Source of the DNA: Lactobacillus sp.
GTDB taxonomy: Bacteria; Bacillota; Bacilli; Lactobacillales; Lactobacillaceae
DNA: 63,769 nucleotides
Assembly (NCBI RefSeq): GCF_014803895.1
Contig: NZ_JAAVAU010000013.1
Location: forward strand, 1-63,769
Reading direction: 5' to 3'
Part shown: one piece after another, positions 1 to 8,926 of the stretch
Position numbering within the stretch: the first letter of the stretch is position 1
Layout of the letters: every line of letters starts with the position of its first letter
Program-made: the position numbers and the translations under genes
The notes under the pieces: model-generated
What the model saw: the letters and a program-made list of their open reading frames with translations, nothing else
Databases searched by the model: none
What the model was told of the DNA's origin: nothing

Positions 1-3000
1 AGTGAAGCTAAATCAGAAGCAGATGATGCAGCAAATGGAGAAGACACAGCAAGTCAAGCCAGTGAAGATGCATCAAACGCTGCAATTAGTTCAACAGCAG
101 TAGACTCCTATGAACAAGCCGCAAGCAGTGCGGCAAGTGCAGCCGGAAGCTACAGTACAGGAGCAAGTGAAAGCTCAAGTTCAGCAGCAAGTTCAGCAAA
201 AGATGCACAAAGTGCAGCAGAAGATGTAGCAAGCTTAGCAAGTGAATATCCAAATAACACAGTTGTAGCAAGTGCAGCAAGTGCAGCCAGCTCAGCCGCA
301 AGTAGTGCAACAAGTGCAGCAGCCAAGGCAAGTAGTGCAGCGACTGTAGCAAGCAGTGCAGCTAACGATGCGGTAAAACAACACGACAAGGCAAGTTCAG
401 AAGATGCAGTTGCATCCAGTGCCGCATCAGCAGCAAATAGTGCTGCAAGTGAGGCAGATAGTTACGCCAAGGCTGGTAATACAAGTGCAGCGCAAAGTGC
501 CGCATCAGTAGCAAGTGCCGCAAGTGAAGCCGCAAAGAGTGCAGAAAGTGCCGCAAGCGAAGCAGCAAGTCAAGCAATCGTAGATGAAGGAATTGCTAAG
601 AAAGCTTCAGAAGATGCAGCGAGTGCAGCCGCAGATGCCGCAAACTTTGATGATGCGGCAAACAAGGCCAAGAGCGAAGCAGAAGACAACTTGAAGCAAG
701 GTAGCGGTTCAACAAGCGAAGCAGGTAGTGCCTCAAGTGCAGCTGATTCAAGTGCAGTTAAGACTAGTGAATATGCAAGTCAAGCAAGCAGTTCAGCAAG
801 TTTAGCAGGTAATGATAGTAGTGCCGCAAGCACAAGTACCGACGAAGCAAGCAGCTCAGCAAGTGCCGCTAGTGATACAGCAAGTGAAGTCAAATCAATG
901 GCAGATGCACGACCAAATAATGATTTGGTATCAAGTGCCGCAACCAAGGCAAGCAGTGCAGCCAGCGTAGCAAGTAGTGCAGCAAATACTGCAAGTAGTG
1001 CAAGCGAAGCAGCAAGCAATGCGGCAAGCTCAGCTAGTGATGAATACGCTAAGGCAAGTGAAGCAGATTCAGTAGCTAAGAGTGCAGCATCAGAAGCAAG
1101 TGCAGCTAAGAGTGCAGCAGAAAGTGCAGCCGCAGCAGGTGATACAAGTGCCGCAAGTAGTGCAGCCAGCGCAGCAAGCAACGCAGCGAGTGCAGCTAAG
1201 AGTGCAGAAAGTGCAGCTAGTGACGCAGCCAAGGCCGCAAGTGAAGCAGAATCAGTAGCAAGCAGTGCGGCAAGCGTAGCAAGTGAAATGGCTAAGATCG
1301 CCAGTGAAGCAAATAAAACTGTAAGTGAAGCTAAATCAGAAGCAGATGATGCAGCAAATGGAGAAGACACAGCAAGTCAAGCCAGTGAAGATGCATCAAA
1401 CGCTGCAATTAGTTCAACAGCAGTAGACTCCTATGAACAGGCCGCAAGTAGTGCCGCAAGTGCCGCTGGCAGCTACAGTCATAATGCTTCTGAAAGTTCT
1501 AGCGAAGCTTCAAGTTCTGCAAGTCATGCAAGTGATGTTGCCAGTGAAGTAGCTTCAATGGCAAGTGAGCATCCAAGTAATACAGTTGTATCTAGTGCAG
1601 CCAAGGCAGCTAGTGAAGCTGCAAGTAGCGCAACAAGTGCTGCAGAAGTAGCAAGTAGCGCAGCTAGTGTGGCAAGCAGTGTTGCGAGCGATGCGGTAGA
1701 CCAACACGCCAAGGCAAGTGAAGCAGATTCTATTGCATCCAGTGCCGCAAGTGTTGCAAATAGTGCTGCAAGTGAGGCTGATAGTTACGCCAAGGCTGGT
1801 AATGCAAGTGCCGCAGAAAGCTTAGCTAGTGTAGCAAGTCAAGCTAGTTCTGCAGCTAAGAGTGCAGAAGCCATTGCATCAAGTGCCGCAAGTCAGGCAA
1901 TAGAAGATGAAAAGAAAGCATCAGATGCTGCAAGTACAGCTAAGAGTGCAGCTTCAGATGCCGCAAACTTTGATGATGAAGCAACTAAGGCTAAGAGCGA
2001 AGCAGAAGATAACTTGAAACAAGGTAGCGACTCTGCAAATAGTGCAAGTAGTGCAGCTAGTGATGCAAGTACTTCAGTAACGCAAACAAGTTCATATGCA
2101 AGTGTAGCAAGTAGTGCTGCAGATACTGCAAATTCAGAAACCAGTGAGGCATCAGACTCTACGAGTTCAGCCTCAAGTTCTGCAAGTCACGCAAGTGATG
2201 TAGCCAGCGAAGTAGCTTCAATGGCTAGCGAACATTCTGATAACTCATTAGTTTCAAGTGCAGCCGAAAAGGCATCCAGTGCAGCCAGCGTAGCAAGCAG
2301 TGCTGAAACTGAAGCCTCAAGTGCTACAAGCGCTGCATCAAGTGCCGCAAGTTTAGCTAGTGATGAATTTGATCAAGCTAGTGAAGCAGATTCAATAGCT
2401 AAGAGCGCAGCTAGCGAAGCAGACAAGGCTAAGAGTGAGGCAGAAAGCGCAGCAGCTGCTGGTGACATGAGCGCAGCAAGTAGCGCATCCAGTGCTGCAA
2501 GTAGTGCAGCCAGTGTGGCTAAGAGTGCAGAAAGTACTGCAAGTGCAGCAGCATCTATTGCTCAAAGTTATGCAAGTGTGGCTTCAAGTGGAGCAAGCGT
2601 AGCTAGTGAAATGGCTAAGATTGCAAGTGAAGCAGATGATACAGTAAATGAAGCTAAGAGCGAAGCACAAGACGCTATCAACGGTGAAAGTGCTGCAGAC
2701 GAAGCAAGTAGTGCGGCTTCAGATGCAGATACTGCTTCAACAGCAGTTCAGTCATACGAACAGTCAGCAAGCAGTGCCGCAAGTGAAGCAGATAGTTATA
2801 CTGATAATGCTTCAGAGAGTTCTAGCGAAGCTTCAAGTACTGCAAGTCACGCAAGTGATGTAGCCAGCGAAGTAGCTTCAATGGCGAGTGAATACCCAAC
2901 TAACTCTCTAGTTTCAAGTGCTGCTAAAGCCGCAAGTAGTGCTGCAAGTGCAGCCCAAAGCGCTTCTACTGTAGCTTCAAGTGCTGCAGATGTAGCTTCA

Positions 3001-4632
3001 AATGCTACAAATGATGCGCTTACCCAACATGAAGCTGCAAGTTCAGCAGATCAAGTCGCAAGCAGTGCCGCAAGTGTTGCAAATAGTGCCGCAAGTGCAG
3101 CAGATAGCTACGCAAAGGCAGGAAATACAAGTGCAGCTCAAAGTGCAGCTGCGGTAGCAAGTCAAGCCAGTGTTGCAGCATCCAGTGCCGCAAGTGCAGC
3201 ATCAAGCGCAGCAAGTCAAGCAATTGAAGATGAAAAGATAGCTTCAAGTGCTGCAAGCGTAGCATCTAGTGCAGCCCAAGATGCTGTAAACTTTGATGAA
3301 GCCGCAAGTACAGCTAAGAATGAAGCAGAAGCTGCAATTATTGATGAAGATAATGCAGATACAGCTAAAGATCATGCAAGCTCTGCTGCTTCAGTTAAAA
3401 CTAGTGAATACGCAAGTGAGGCAAGCAGCGCCGCAAGTGCTACAGGAAGTTATGGTACTAAGACTAGCGAATCTGCAAGTCAAGCTTCATCAGTTGCACA
3501 ACAAGCTAACAGTGTTTCTAATGATGTCACATCAATGGCAAATACTCATCCAACTAATAGTTTGGTAGCAAGTGCAGCAGCTAAAGCAAGCAGTGCCGCA
3601 AGCGTAGCAAGTAGCGCCGCAAGTTTAGCAACTAGTGCCGCTTCAACTGCAACCAGTGCAGAAAACGATGCAAGTACAGCAACTACAATTGCTAAGCAAG
3701 CAGATGCTAAGGCTAAATCTGCTGCTGACTTAGCTAATAGTTATGCTGAAGTTGCCGTAAGTGCAGCTGCCGCTGGTAACCATGCAGTAGCAAGTAGTGC
3801 CGCAAGTGCAGCTGTTGATGCATACGCTACAGCTAAGAATGCTGAATCTGAAGCTAAGAGTGCTGCCGATCGCGCTATTTCTGATGAGGCCCTTGCTGCA
3901 GAGTTAGCTGATCTTGCACAAAATGCTGGTTTAGAATTTATTGCTGCTAACGGAATTGTTTCTGAAGCTAAGAGTGAAGCCCAAAGTGCTATTGATGGTG
4001 AAAATGCCGCAAGTCAAGCAAGTGAAGAAGCTAAGAGTGCGAGTGTAGCATCAGCTGATGTTCATTCATATGAACAAGCTGCAAGTAGTGCTGCAAATGG
4101 TACAGATGGTTACAGTAGTGAAGCAAGTGAATCTGTAGAGCAAGCTTCTTCAACTGCTAACCTTGCCACTAGCGTGGCTGACGAAGTAGCATCAATGGCT
4201 GATGCTTACCCAACTAATCCTACTGTAGTAAGTGCTGCCAGCGTGGCAAGCAGTGCTGCAAGTGCAGCATCTAGTGCAGCCAGTGTGGCAACCAGTGCAG
4301 GAAATGTAGCTTCAAGTGCAGCTAATGATGCGGTAGACCAACACGCTAAGGCTAGTGAAGCAGATGCAATTGCTAAGAGTGCAGCTGATGTAGCTAATAG
4401 CGCTGCAGCTGCAGCAGATAGCTATGCTAAGGCAGGTAATACTAGTGCGGCAGAAGGTCTTGCAAGTTTAGCAAGTGCCGCAAGCGATGCTGCTAAGAGT
4501 GCTGAAGCAGTAGCATCAACTGCTGCAAGTCAAGCAGCTCTTGATGAAGAAATTGCTAAGAGTGCAGCTAGTGTAGCCGCAAGCGCAGCAAATGCTGAAA
4601 TGGAATTTGCTAAAGTAGCAAGTGCCGCTAAG
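1..4632 (+). repeat. Seven long-period coding repeats, 654-663 bp each, in two alternating types
   Basis: A landmark S-(M/L)-A followed by an N..VxSAA motif recurs at 232, 895, 1555, 2218, 2878, 3532 and 4192, giving spacings of 663, 660, 663, 660, 654 and 660 bp. Two unit types alternate: one opens with EAKSEA..A.xGE (1, 1324, 2647, 3961) and the other with AKSEAE (661, 1984, and diverged at 3307). The higher-order period is therefore 1314-1323 bp. The first 116 bases are identical to 1324-1439, which points to recent homogenisation, while the copies nearer the C-terminus are more diverged. Confidence 0.88.
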
Positions 4633-5244
4633 AGTGAGGCTGAAAATAGCTTATACCAAACTAGCGATACACCTAGTCAAGCAAGTAGTGCTGCTTCTCA
4701 AGCAAGTTCAAGTGCAAGCAGCGCAGCTTCCTCTGCTACAAGCTCACATGCTTCTAAAGCAGTGAAGCCAAGTGTTAAGCATGTTCAAACTACTTTAGGT
4801 ACACTTCCAGATGCAAGTGAAAGTATTCAAAACTTACCTAAGGGTGCTACTGTAAAATGGATTAAGGAACCAAATGTTTCTACATTAGGAGTACACACAG
4901 GTGTAGTAGAAATTACTTATGCTGATGGACATACTGAAACAAGAACTGTTGAAGTAGTGGTTCGTCCACGTGCAACTAATATGCCTGATGAAGGTCGTAC
5001 AAGTCGCTCAGCTACCCGTACAGCTTCAAGACATCGTTATGGCAATGCAAATGAGCGTCGTATTCAATGGCTTAAAGATCATGGTTATGAAAATGATAGT
5101 CAAAACGCTAAAGAGAGTGATAAGCAATTACCACAAACTGGTGCAAGCCAATTAGACAATATGGCAACAATCTTAGGATTAGCCTTAGCAAGTCTAGGAT
5201 TCATCTTTGGATTGGCAGACATCAAAAAACGGAAGAAGGACTAA
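1..5244 (+). CDS. Giant Ser/Ala-repeat LPxTG surface adhesin, 5' end outside window
   Basis: The reading frame is open from the first base, so the start and signal peptide lie upstream; 1747 codons are visible. Almost the whole visible part is Ser/Ala with scattered Lys, Glu, Asp and Val, built from repeats of about 220 residues (see the repeat entry). From about 4777 to 4965 there is a compact non-repetitive domain resembling a Rib/alpha-like module (a Trp-containing strand, then ITYADGHTE and VEVVVRP). A basic linker, LPQTG (5128-5142), a hydrophobic helix and the tail KKRKKD follow, which is the classical sortase anchor. Proteins of this kind in lactobacilli and streptococci are usually O-glycosylated and exported by the accessory SecA2/SecY2 system. 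Those genes are not in the window, so this is inference. Role: surface adhesin or matrix binding. Confidence 0.93.
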   Translation, partial: SEAKSEADDAANGEDTASQASEDASNAAISSTAVDSYEQAASSAASAAGSYSTGASESSSSAASSAKDAQSAAEDVASLASEYPNNTVVASAASAASSAASSATSAAAKASSAATVASSAANDAVKQHDKASSEDAVASSAASAANSAASEADSYAKAGNTSAAQSAASVASAASEAAKSAESAASEAASQAIVDEGIAKKASEDAASAAADAANFDDAANKAKSEAEDNLKQGSGSTSEAGSASSAADSSAVKTSEYASQASSSASLAGNDSSAASTSTDEASSSASAASDTASEVKSMADARPNNDLVSSAATKASSAASVASSAANTASSASEAASNAASSASDEYAKASEADSVAKSAASEASAAKSAAESAAAAGDTSAASSAASAASNAASAAKSAESAASDAAKAASEAESVASSAASVASEMAKIASEANKTVSEAKSEADDAANGEDTASQASEDASNAAISSTAVDSYEQAASSAASAAGSYSHNASESSSEASSSASHASDVASEVASMASEHPSNTVVSSAAKAASEAASSATSAAEVASSAASVASSVASDAVDQHAKASEADSIASSAASVANSAASEADSYAKAGNASAAESLASVASQASSAAKSAEAIASSAASQAIEDEKKASDAASTAKSAASDAANFDDEATKAKSEAEDNLKQGSDSANSASSAASDASTSVTQTSSYASVASSAADTANSETSEASDSTSSASSSASHASDVASEVASMASEHSDNSLVSSAAEKASSAASVASSAETEASSATSAASSAASLASDEFDQASEADSIAKSAASEADKAKSEAESAAAAGDMSAASSASSAASSAASVAKSAESTASAAASIAQSYASVASSGASVASEMAKIASEADDTVNEAKSEAQDAINGESAADEASSAASDADTASTAVQSYEQSASSAASEADSYTDNASESSSEASSTASHASDVASEVASMASEYPTNSLVSSAAKAASSAASAAQSASTVASSAADVASNATNDALTQHEAASSADQVASSAASVANSAASAADSYAKAGNTSAAQSAAAVASQASVAASSAASAASSAASQAIEDEKIASSAASVASSAAQDAVNFDEAASTAKNEAEAAIIDEDNADTAKDHASSAASVKTSEYASEASSAASATGSYGTKTSESASQASSVAQQANSVSNDVTSMANTHPTNSLVASAAAKASSAASVASSAASLATSAASTATSAENDASTATTIAKQADAKAKSAADLANSYAEVAVSAAAAGNHAVASSAASAAVDAYATAKNAESEAKSAADRAISDEALAAELADLAQNAGLEFIAANGIVSEAKSEAQSAIDGENAASQASEEAKSASVASADVHSYEQAASSAANGTDGYSSEASESVEQASSTANLATSVADEVASMADAYPTNPTVVSAASVASSAASAASSAASVATSAGNVASSAANDAVDQHAKASEADAIAKSAADVANSAAAAADSYAKAGNTSAAEGLASLASAASDAAKSAEAVASTAASQAALDEEIAKSAASVAASAANAEMEFAKVASAAKSEAENSLYQTSDTPSQASSAASQASSSASSAASSATSSHASKAVKPSVKHVQTTLGTLPDASESIQNLPKGATVKWIKEPNVSTLGVHTGVVEITYADGHTETRTVEVVVRPRATNMPDEGRTSRSATRTASRHRYGNANERRIQWLKDHGYENDSQNAKESDKQLPQTGASQLDNMATILGLALASLGFIFGLADIKKRKKD

Positions 5245-5264
5245 TTTTAGTTCAAAAATGAAGG

Positions 5265-5295
5265 GAAGTACTTTTTAGTACTTCTCTTTTTTTTT
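5265..5295 (+). terminator. Rho-independent terminator of the adhesin gene
   Basis: An 8-bp stem GAAGTACT / AGTACTTC with a TTTT loop is followed by CTC and a run of nine T. It lies 20 bases after the adhesin stop and just before the infC promoter. Confidence 0.85.
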
Positions 5296-5299
5296 GTAC

Positions 5300-5327
5300 T
5301 TGACGAATCTTGTCTAGGTGGTATAAT
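5300..5327 (+). promoter_or_regulatory. Sigma-A promoter of the infC-rpmI-rplT operon
   Basis: TTGACG (5300-5305) and a perfect TATAAT (5322-5327) are separated by 16 bp. Transcription would start near 5334, giving a leader of about 150 nt before infC. Confidence 0.8.
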
Positions 5328-5333
5328 ACAATA

Positions 5334-5460
5334 GTTGAGAACAAGAAGAAGCACCCGCTTCTCGCCTAAGTTAAAACAAGAAGGACCTCTGGGCTAATCG
5401 ATAATATCTGTTGATTAAAGGCGGGCGTTACTTTTGCCCGTCTTTTTCTTGTCCTCGAAA
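5334..5460 (+). promoter_or_regulatory. L20-type autoregulatory leader with intrinsic terminator
   Basis: The leader contains an early hairpin (GAGAA...AAGAAGC / GCTTCTC) and ends in a GC-rich hairpin GGCGGGC / GCCCGTC (5420-5442) followed by a T run. The position in front of infC-rpmI-rplT and the layout match the Firmicutes L20 leader, in which ribosomal protein L20 promotes premature termination when in excess. That the same mechanism acts here is inferred from family knowledge. Confidence 0.75.
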
Positions 5461-5481
5461 TTAACGTGGAGGTGAATACCC

Positions 5482-6015
5482 ATACCAAGAAATATGATTT
5501 TAAACGAAGATATCCGTGCTCGTGAAGTTCGTTTGATTGGTGCAGATGGCCAACAAGTTGGTGTTGTATCTAAGCAAGAAGCTTTACGTGCAGCTGCTGA
5601 TGCTGACATGGATTTGGTTCTTATTTCTCCAAATGCTAAGCCACCTGTTGCTCGTGTAATGGATTACGGTAAGTACCGCTTCGAACAACAAAAGAAAGCT
5701 AAAGAGAATCGTAAAAATCAAAAGGTAATTGCAGTTAAGGAAATTCGTTTAAGTCCAACAATCGAAGGAAATGACTTTGACACAAAGTTAAAGCATGTTC
5801 GTAAATTCTTAACTAAAGGCGCTAAAGTTAGAGTTTCTATTCGCTTTAGAGGCCGTGCTATCACTCACAAAGAATTAGGTAAGCAAGTTTTAGAGAAGAT
5901 GGCTGATGAAGCTAGCGACTTATCTAAGGTAATTACTAAGCCTAAGATGGAAGGCCGTTCTATGTTCTTGATGCTTGCTCCTTTGAGTGAAAAAGAAAAG
6001 AAGCAAAAGAAATAG
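5482..6015 (+). CDS. infC: Translation initiation factor IF-3, probable AUA start
   Basis: IF-3 binds the 30S subunit, prevents premature subunit joining and rejects non-canonical start codons. The protein begins with the typical ILNEDIRAREVRLIGADG and has the two-domain length of about 177 residues, ending in a Lys-rich tail. The first ATG in frame is at 5494, but the only strong Shine-Dalgarno (GGAGGTG, 5468-5474) is 21 bases away from it. It is 9 bases from an in-frame ATA at 5482, giving a start M-P-R-N-M. Rare AUU/AUA starts are known for infC in other bacteria and allow IF-3 to repress itself. It is the first gene of the infC-rpmI-rplT operon. Confidence 0.95.
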   Translation: MPRNMILNEDIRAREVRLIGADGQQVGVVSKQEALRAAADADMDLVLISPNAKPPVARVMDYGKYRFEQQKKAKENRKNQKVIAVKEIRLSPTIEGNDFDTKLKHVRKFLTKGAKVRVSIRFRGRAITHKELGKQVLEKMADEASDLSKVITKPKMEGRSMFLMLAPLSEKEKKQKK

Positions 6016-6033
6016 TTAATTGGAGGAATAGAT

Positions 6034-6234
6034 ATGCCAAAGCAAAAGACACACCGCGCTTCCGCAAAGCGTTTTAAGAGAACTGCTAATGGTGGTTTAA
6101 AGCGTCATCACGCTTACACTGGTCACCGTTTCCACGGTAAGACTAAGAAACAACGTCGTCATTTGAGAAAAGCTGCAATGGTTTCAGCAAGTGATATGAA
6201 GCGCATCAAACAGATGCTTTCCCAAATGCGTTAA
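6034..6234 (+). CDS. rpmI: 50S ribosomal protein L35
   Basis: 66 residues, strongly basic, beginning [15 protein letters not shown], with the [18 protein letters not shown] core typical of bL35. It lies 18 bases after infC with its own GGAGG site, as expected for this conserved operon. L35 is an assembly component of the large subunit. Length and sequence are standard and nothing unusual was seen. Confidence 0.98.
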   Translation: MPKQKTHRASAKRFKRTANGGLKRHHAYTGHRFHGKTKKQRRHLRKAAMVSASDMKRIKQMLSQMR

Positions 6235-6266
6235 TTTTAGAAAGACTTTTTGAGGAGGAATTTTAG

Positions 6267-6623
6267 ATGCCAAGAACTAAAGGTGGAACCGTAACACGTG
6301 CACGTCGTAAGAAGCTTTTGAAGTTAGCCAAGGGTTACCGTGGCTCAAAGCACGTTCAATTTAAAGCAGCAAGTACTCAAATCTTCGTATCACGTAAGTA
6401 TGCTTTCCGTGACCGTAAGAAGCGTAAGAGTGAATTCAGAAGATTATGGATCGCTCGTATCAACGCAGCTGCAAGACAAAATGGTCTTTCATACAGCAAG
6501 TTAATGCACGGTCTTAAGGTTGCAGGTGTTGACATGAACCGTAAGATGTTAGCTGACCTTGCTTACAACGATGAAAAGGCATTTGCTGATTTAGCAGAAA
6601 CTGCTAAGAAAGCTTTAGCATAA
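6267..6623 (+). CDS. rplT: 50S ribosomal protein L20
   Basis: 118 residues beginning [19 protein letters not shown], with the conserved [13 protein letters not shown] and the C-terminal globular half. L20 is needed early in 50S assembly and in Firmicutes is the repressor that acts on the leader in front of infC. The gene has a strong AGGAGG site 32 bases after rpmI and is followed by a terminator that closes the operon. Confidence 0.98.
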   Translation: MPRTKGGTVTRARRKKLLKLAKGYRGSKHVQFKAASTQIFVSRKYAFRDRKKRKSEFRRLWIARINAAARQNGLSYSKLMHGLKVAGVDMNRKMLADLAYNDEKAFADLAETAKKALA

Positions 6624-6642
6624 GCCAAATATTAAAAATTAA

Positions 6643-6673
6643 GACTTCAGATTAAATTCTGAAGTCTTTTTTT
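6643..6673 (+). terminator. Terminator after rplT
   Basis: Perfect 8-bp stem GACTTCAG / CTGAAGTC with an 8-base loop and a seven-T tail. Confidence 0.88.
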
Positions 6674-6709
6674 GTACTTAGATAAATTATGATAATTTTA
6701 TGAGAGATT

Positions 6710-6738
6710 TTGACGACTTTTTATTTTTAATATATAAT
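6710..6738 (+). promoter_or_regulatory. Promoter of the POT peptide transporter
   Basis: TTGACG (6710-6715), a 17-bp spacer and TATAAT (6733-6738). The predicted start of transcription (about 6745) lies downstream of the ATG at 6741, so translation must begin at 6786. Confidence 0.8.
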
Positions 6739-6785
6739 TAATGCTGACTCTGTTATTAAAAGTTAAGGAGAGTGTTTTTTATTTA

Positions 6786-8282
6786 ATGGATAAGAAGAAA
6801 AATATGGACACGGCGTTCTTCGGTCAGCCTCGAGGTCTATCCACTTTATTCTTCACTGAAATGTGGGAACGTTTTAGTTACTACGGAATGCGGGCAATCC
6901 TGCTATTCTACATGTATTATGCAGTAACTAAGGGTGGTTTAGGCATGAACCAAACTACCGCAGCCTCAGTGATGTCGATTTACGGCTCATTGGTTTACCT
7001 TTCAAGTGTTGTTGGTGGTTGGCTTTCTGACCGTGTTTGGGGACCAAGACGAACTGTTTTTATCGGTGGTGTCTTGATTATGATTGGTCATATGGTTTTA
7101 GCTGTTCCCTGGGGTGAAGCAGCTCTATATGCTTCCATTGCCTTAATTGTTGCTGGTACTGGTTTACTTAAGCCTAATGTATCTGATATGGTTGGTGGTT
7201 TATATTCAGAGAATGACCGCCGTCGAGATGCAGGATTCAGTTTATTTGTATTTGGTATTAACTTAGGTTCAGCAATTGCGCCAATCTTAGTACCTTGGGC
7301 ATCAGATGGATTTGGGATGCATTTGTTTGGCAATACCACTAACTTCCATGCTGGATTCGCATTAGCAGCGATTGGTATGTTCTTTGGACTTTTACAATAT
7401 TATTTTGGTGGTAAGAAGTACCTTTCTAATGCAAGTTTACTTCCAACTGATCCAATCGATAAAAAAGATTTAAATGCAATTATTAAGAAGGTTGTAATTG
7501 CCGTTGTAGTTGTAATTCTCTTGCTTGCAGCTATGGCAGCCTTTGGTCAATTGACTATTGACAACATTGTTAACTTGTTGACAATCCTAGCAATCGCAAT
7601 TCCAATTTACTACTTCGTAATTATGCTTCGTAGTAAGAAAGTTACTAAGGTTGAAAAGTCTCGTGTAACTGCATATATTCCTTTATTTATCGCAGCCGCA
7701 ATTTTCTGGGGAATTGAAGAATCAGGTTCTGTTGTTTTAGCATTATTTGCTCAAGAAAGAACTGTACTTCACATTGGTGGCTGGCATTTCCAAGCCGCTA
7801 ACTTCCAAACTTTGAACCCATTATTTATTATGATTTTAACGCCATTCTTTGTTTGGCTATGGGAACACTGGAAGAACCAACCAAGTTCTCCTAAGAAGTT
7901 TGCTGCTGGTTTAGTTTTTGCTGGACTTTCTTATGCATGGATGGCTATTCCTGGTATCTTATTCGGTACTAGTGGTCGTGTAAGTCCACTTTGGTTAGTA
8001 GGTTCATGGTTTATTGTGGAAATTGCTGAAATGCTTATTTCTCCAATTGGTTTATCAGTTACTACTAAGCTTGCACCTAAGGCCTACAAGTCTCAGATGA
8101 TGAGTATGTGGTTCTTAGCCGATGCTGCTGGTCAAGCTGTGAACGCCCAAATTGTTAAGTACTATTCAACTGCTACTGAAGTTCCATATTTCTTAGCTGT
8201 CGGTGTAGTAAGTATCATATTTGGTATTATTTTATTCGCTATGTCCAAGAAGATTTTCAGTCTAATGGACGGTGTACATTAA
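6786..8282 (+). CDS. dtpT: Proton-dependent di/tripeptide transporter (POT/PTR family)
   Basis: About 498 residues with 12-14 predicted membrane helices. The N-terminus carries the POT signature: [18 protein letters not shown] (the ExxERFxYY motif) and, later, a conserved [11 protein letters not shown] helix. Members import di- and tripeptides driven by protons, the main nitrogen route in amino-acid-auxotrophic lactobacilli. I place the start at 6786 because the promoter excludes 6741 and because the family begins shortly before [12 protein letters not shown]. The AAGGAG site (6765-6770) is then rather far away at 15 bases. The gene is monocistronic between its own promoter and a terminator. 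It fits functionally with the pepX and pepN peptidases further downstream. Confidence 0.93.
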   Translation: MDKKKNMDTAFFGQPRGLSTLFFTEMWERFSYYGMRAILLFYMYYAVTKGGLGMNQTTAASVMSIYGSLVYLSSVVGGWLSDRVWGPRRTVFIGGVLIMIGHMVLAVPWGEAALYASIALIVAGTGLLKPNVSDMVGGLYSENDRRRDAGFSLFVFGINLGSAIAPILVPWASDGFGMHLFGNTTNFHAGFALAAIGMFFGLLQYYFGGKKYLSNASLLPTDPIDKKDLNAIIKKVVIAVVVVILLLAAMAAFGQLTIDNIVNLLTILAIAIPIYYFVIMLRSKKVTKVEKSRVTAYIPLFIAAAIFWGIEESGSVVLALFAQERTVLHIGGWHFQAANFQTLNPLFIMILTPFFVWLWEHWKNQPSSPKKFAAGLVFAGLSYAWMAIPGILFGTSGRVSPLWLVGSWFIVEIAEMLISPIGLSVTTKLAPKAYKSQMMSMWFLADAAGQAVNAQIVKYYSTATEVPYFLAVGVVSIIFGIILFAMSKKIFSLMDGVH

Positions 8283-8294
8283 TAAATAATTTTC

Positions 8295-8332
8295 AAAATA
8301 TCGTTAAAAATTAATTTTTAACGATATTTTTT
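8295..8332 (+). terminator. Terminator after dtpT
   Basis: Long AT-rich stem ATATCGTTAAAAA / TTTTTAACGATAT with a TTAA loop, flanked by A and T runs, so it could act in both directions. Confidence 0.85.
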
Positions 8333-8398
8333 GTTAATATTTTTAATACTCCTTAATTTTTGATAATATATATATGATATAAATTTGGAGACGATGTA

Positions 8399-8926
8399 AT
8401 GTTATTTAGACCCCGATATACAATTGATACAATTTATAATCTTGATCCTAAGCAGCTTAATAAGATGGGAATAAAGGCCATATTTTCTGATTTAGATAAT
8501 ACTTTGTTGGCCTGGAATAAAGCAGATACAGCTGTAGAAATGGATCAATTGAATAAAAAATTAGCCAAGGCTGGTATCAAGCTAGTTGTAATTTCTAATA
8601 ATAATGCTGAAAGAATTGGTAAAGTACTTAATCCTTATCATATTCAATTTATTGCTAAGGCTCGTAAACCTTTACCAATCGGTATTAATAAAGAACTTAA
8701 GATTTTAAAGCTTAATAAGAATCAGGTTTTAATGGTCGGTGACCAATTGATTACTGATATTCAAGCAGGTAATCTGGCTGGTGTTGGTACAGTTTTAGTT
8801 AAACCATTAGTAGAAACTGATAAATGGAATACAAGAATAAATCGTTTCTTTGAAAAATTTATCTTTTTCTTTTTAGGCTTAAAAAAGCCGGTAACTTTTA
8901 AGGAGAAACTTGAACAAAATGGATGA
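8399..8926 (+). CDS. yqeG: YqeG-family HAD-IIIA phosphatase
   Basis: 175 residues. HAD motif I is FSDLDNTLLAW (DxDxT with the nucleophile Asp), motif II VISNNN, motif III the Lys in AKARKPLP, and motif IV GDQLITDI. The family is annotated as HAD-IIIA phosphatase, with some members proposed to act on phosphatidylglycerophosphate; the substrate here is unknown. It is the first gene of a Firmicutes-typical cluster (yqeG-yqeH-nadD-yqeK-rsfS) and overlaps yqeH by a few bases, which suggests translational coupling. GGAG lies 8 bases before the ATG. Confidence 0.9.
   Translation: MLFRPRYTIDTIYNLDPKQLNKMGIKAIFSDLDNTLLAWNKADTAVEMDQLNKKLAKAGIKLVVISNNNAERIGKVLNPYHIQFIAKARKPLPIGINKELKILKLNKNQVLMVGDQLITDIQAGNLAGVGTVLVKPLVETDKWNTRINRFFEKFIFFFLGLKKPVTFKEKLEQNG

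Noticed and set aside
86..1712. Long Leu/Ala-rich frames on the minus strand inside the adhesin repeats
   Set aside because: They are shadows of the Ser/Ala codon pattern (AGT/GCA read in reverse); no ribosome sites, and the plus frame is open throughout.
2648..3568. Plus-strand frames rich in Gln/Leu/Val inside the adhesin
   Set aside because: Out-of-frame readings of the repeats.
1..4740. CRISPR-like regular repeats
   Set aside because: The repeats are 660-bp coding units, not short repeats with unique spacers.
6741..6785. Start of the POT transporter at 6741
   Set aside because: It lies upstream of the predicted transcription start of a very good promoter, and the family begins near 6786.
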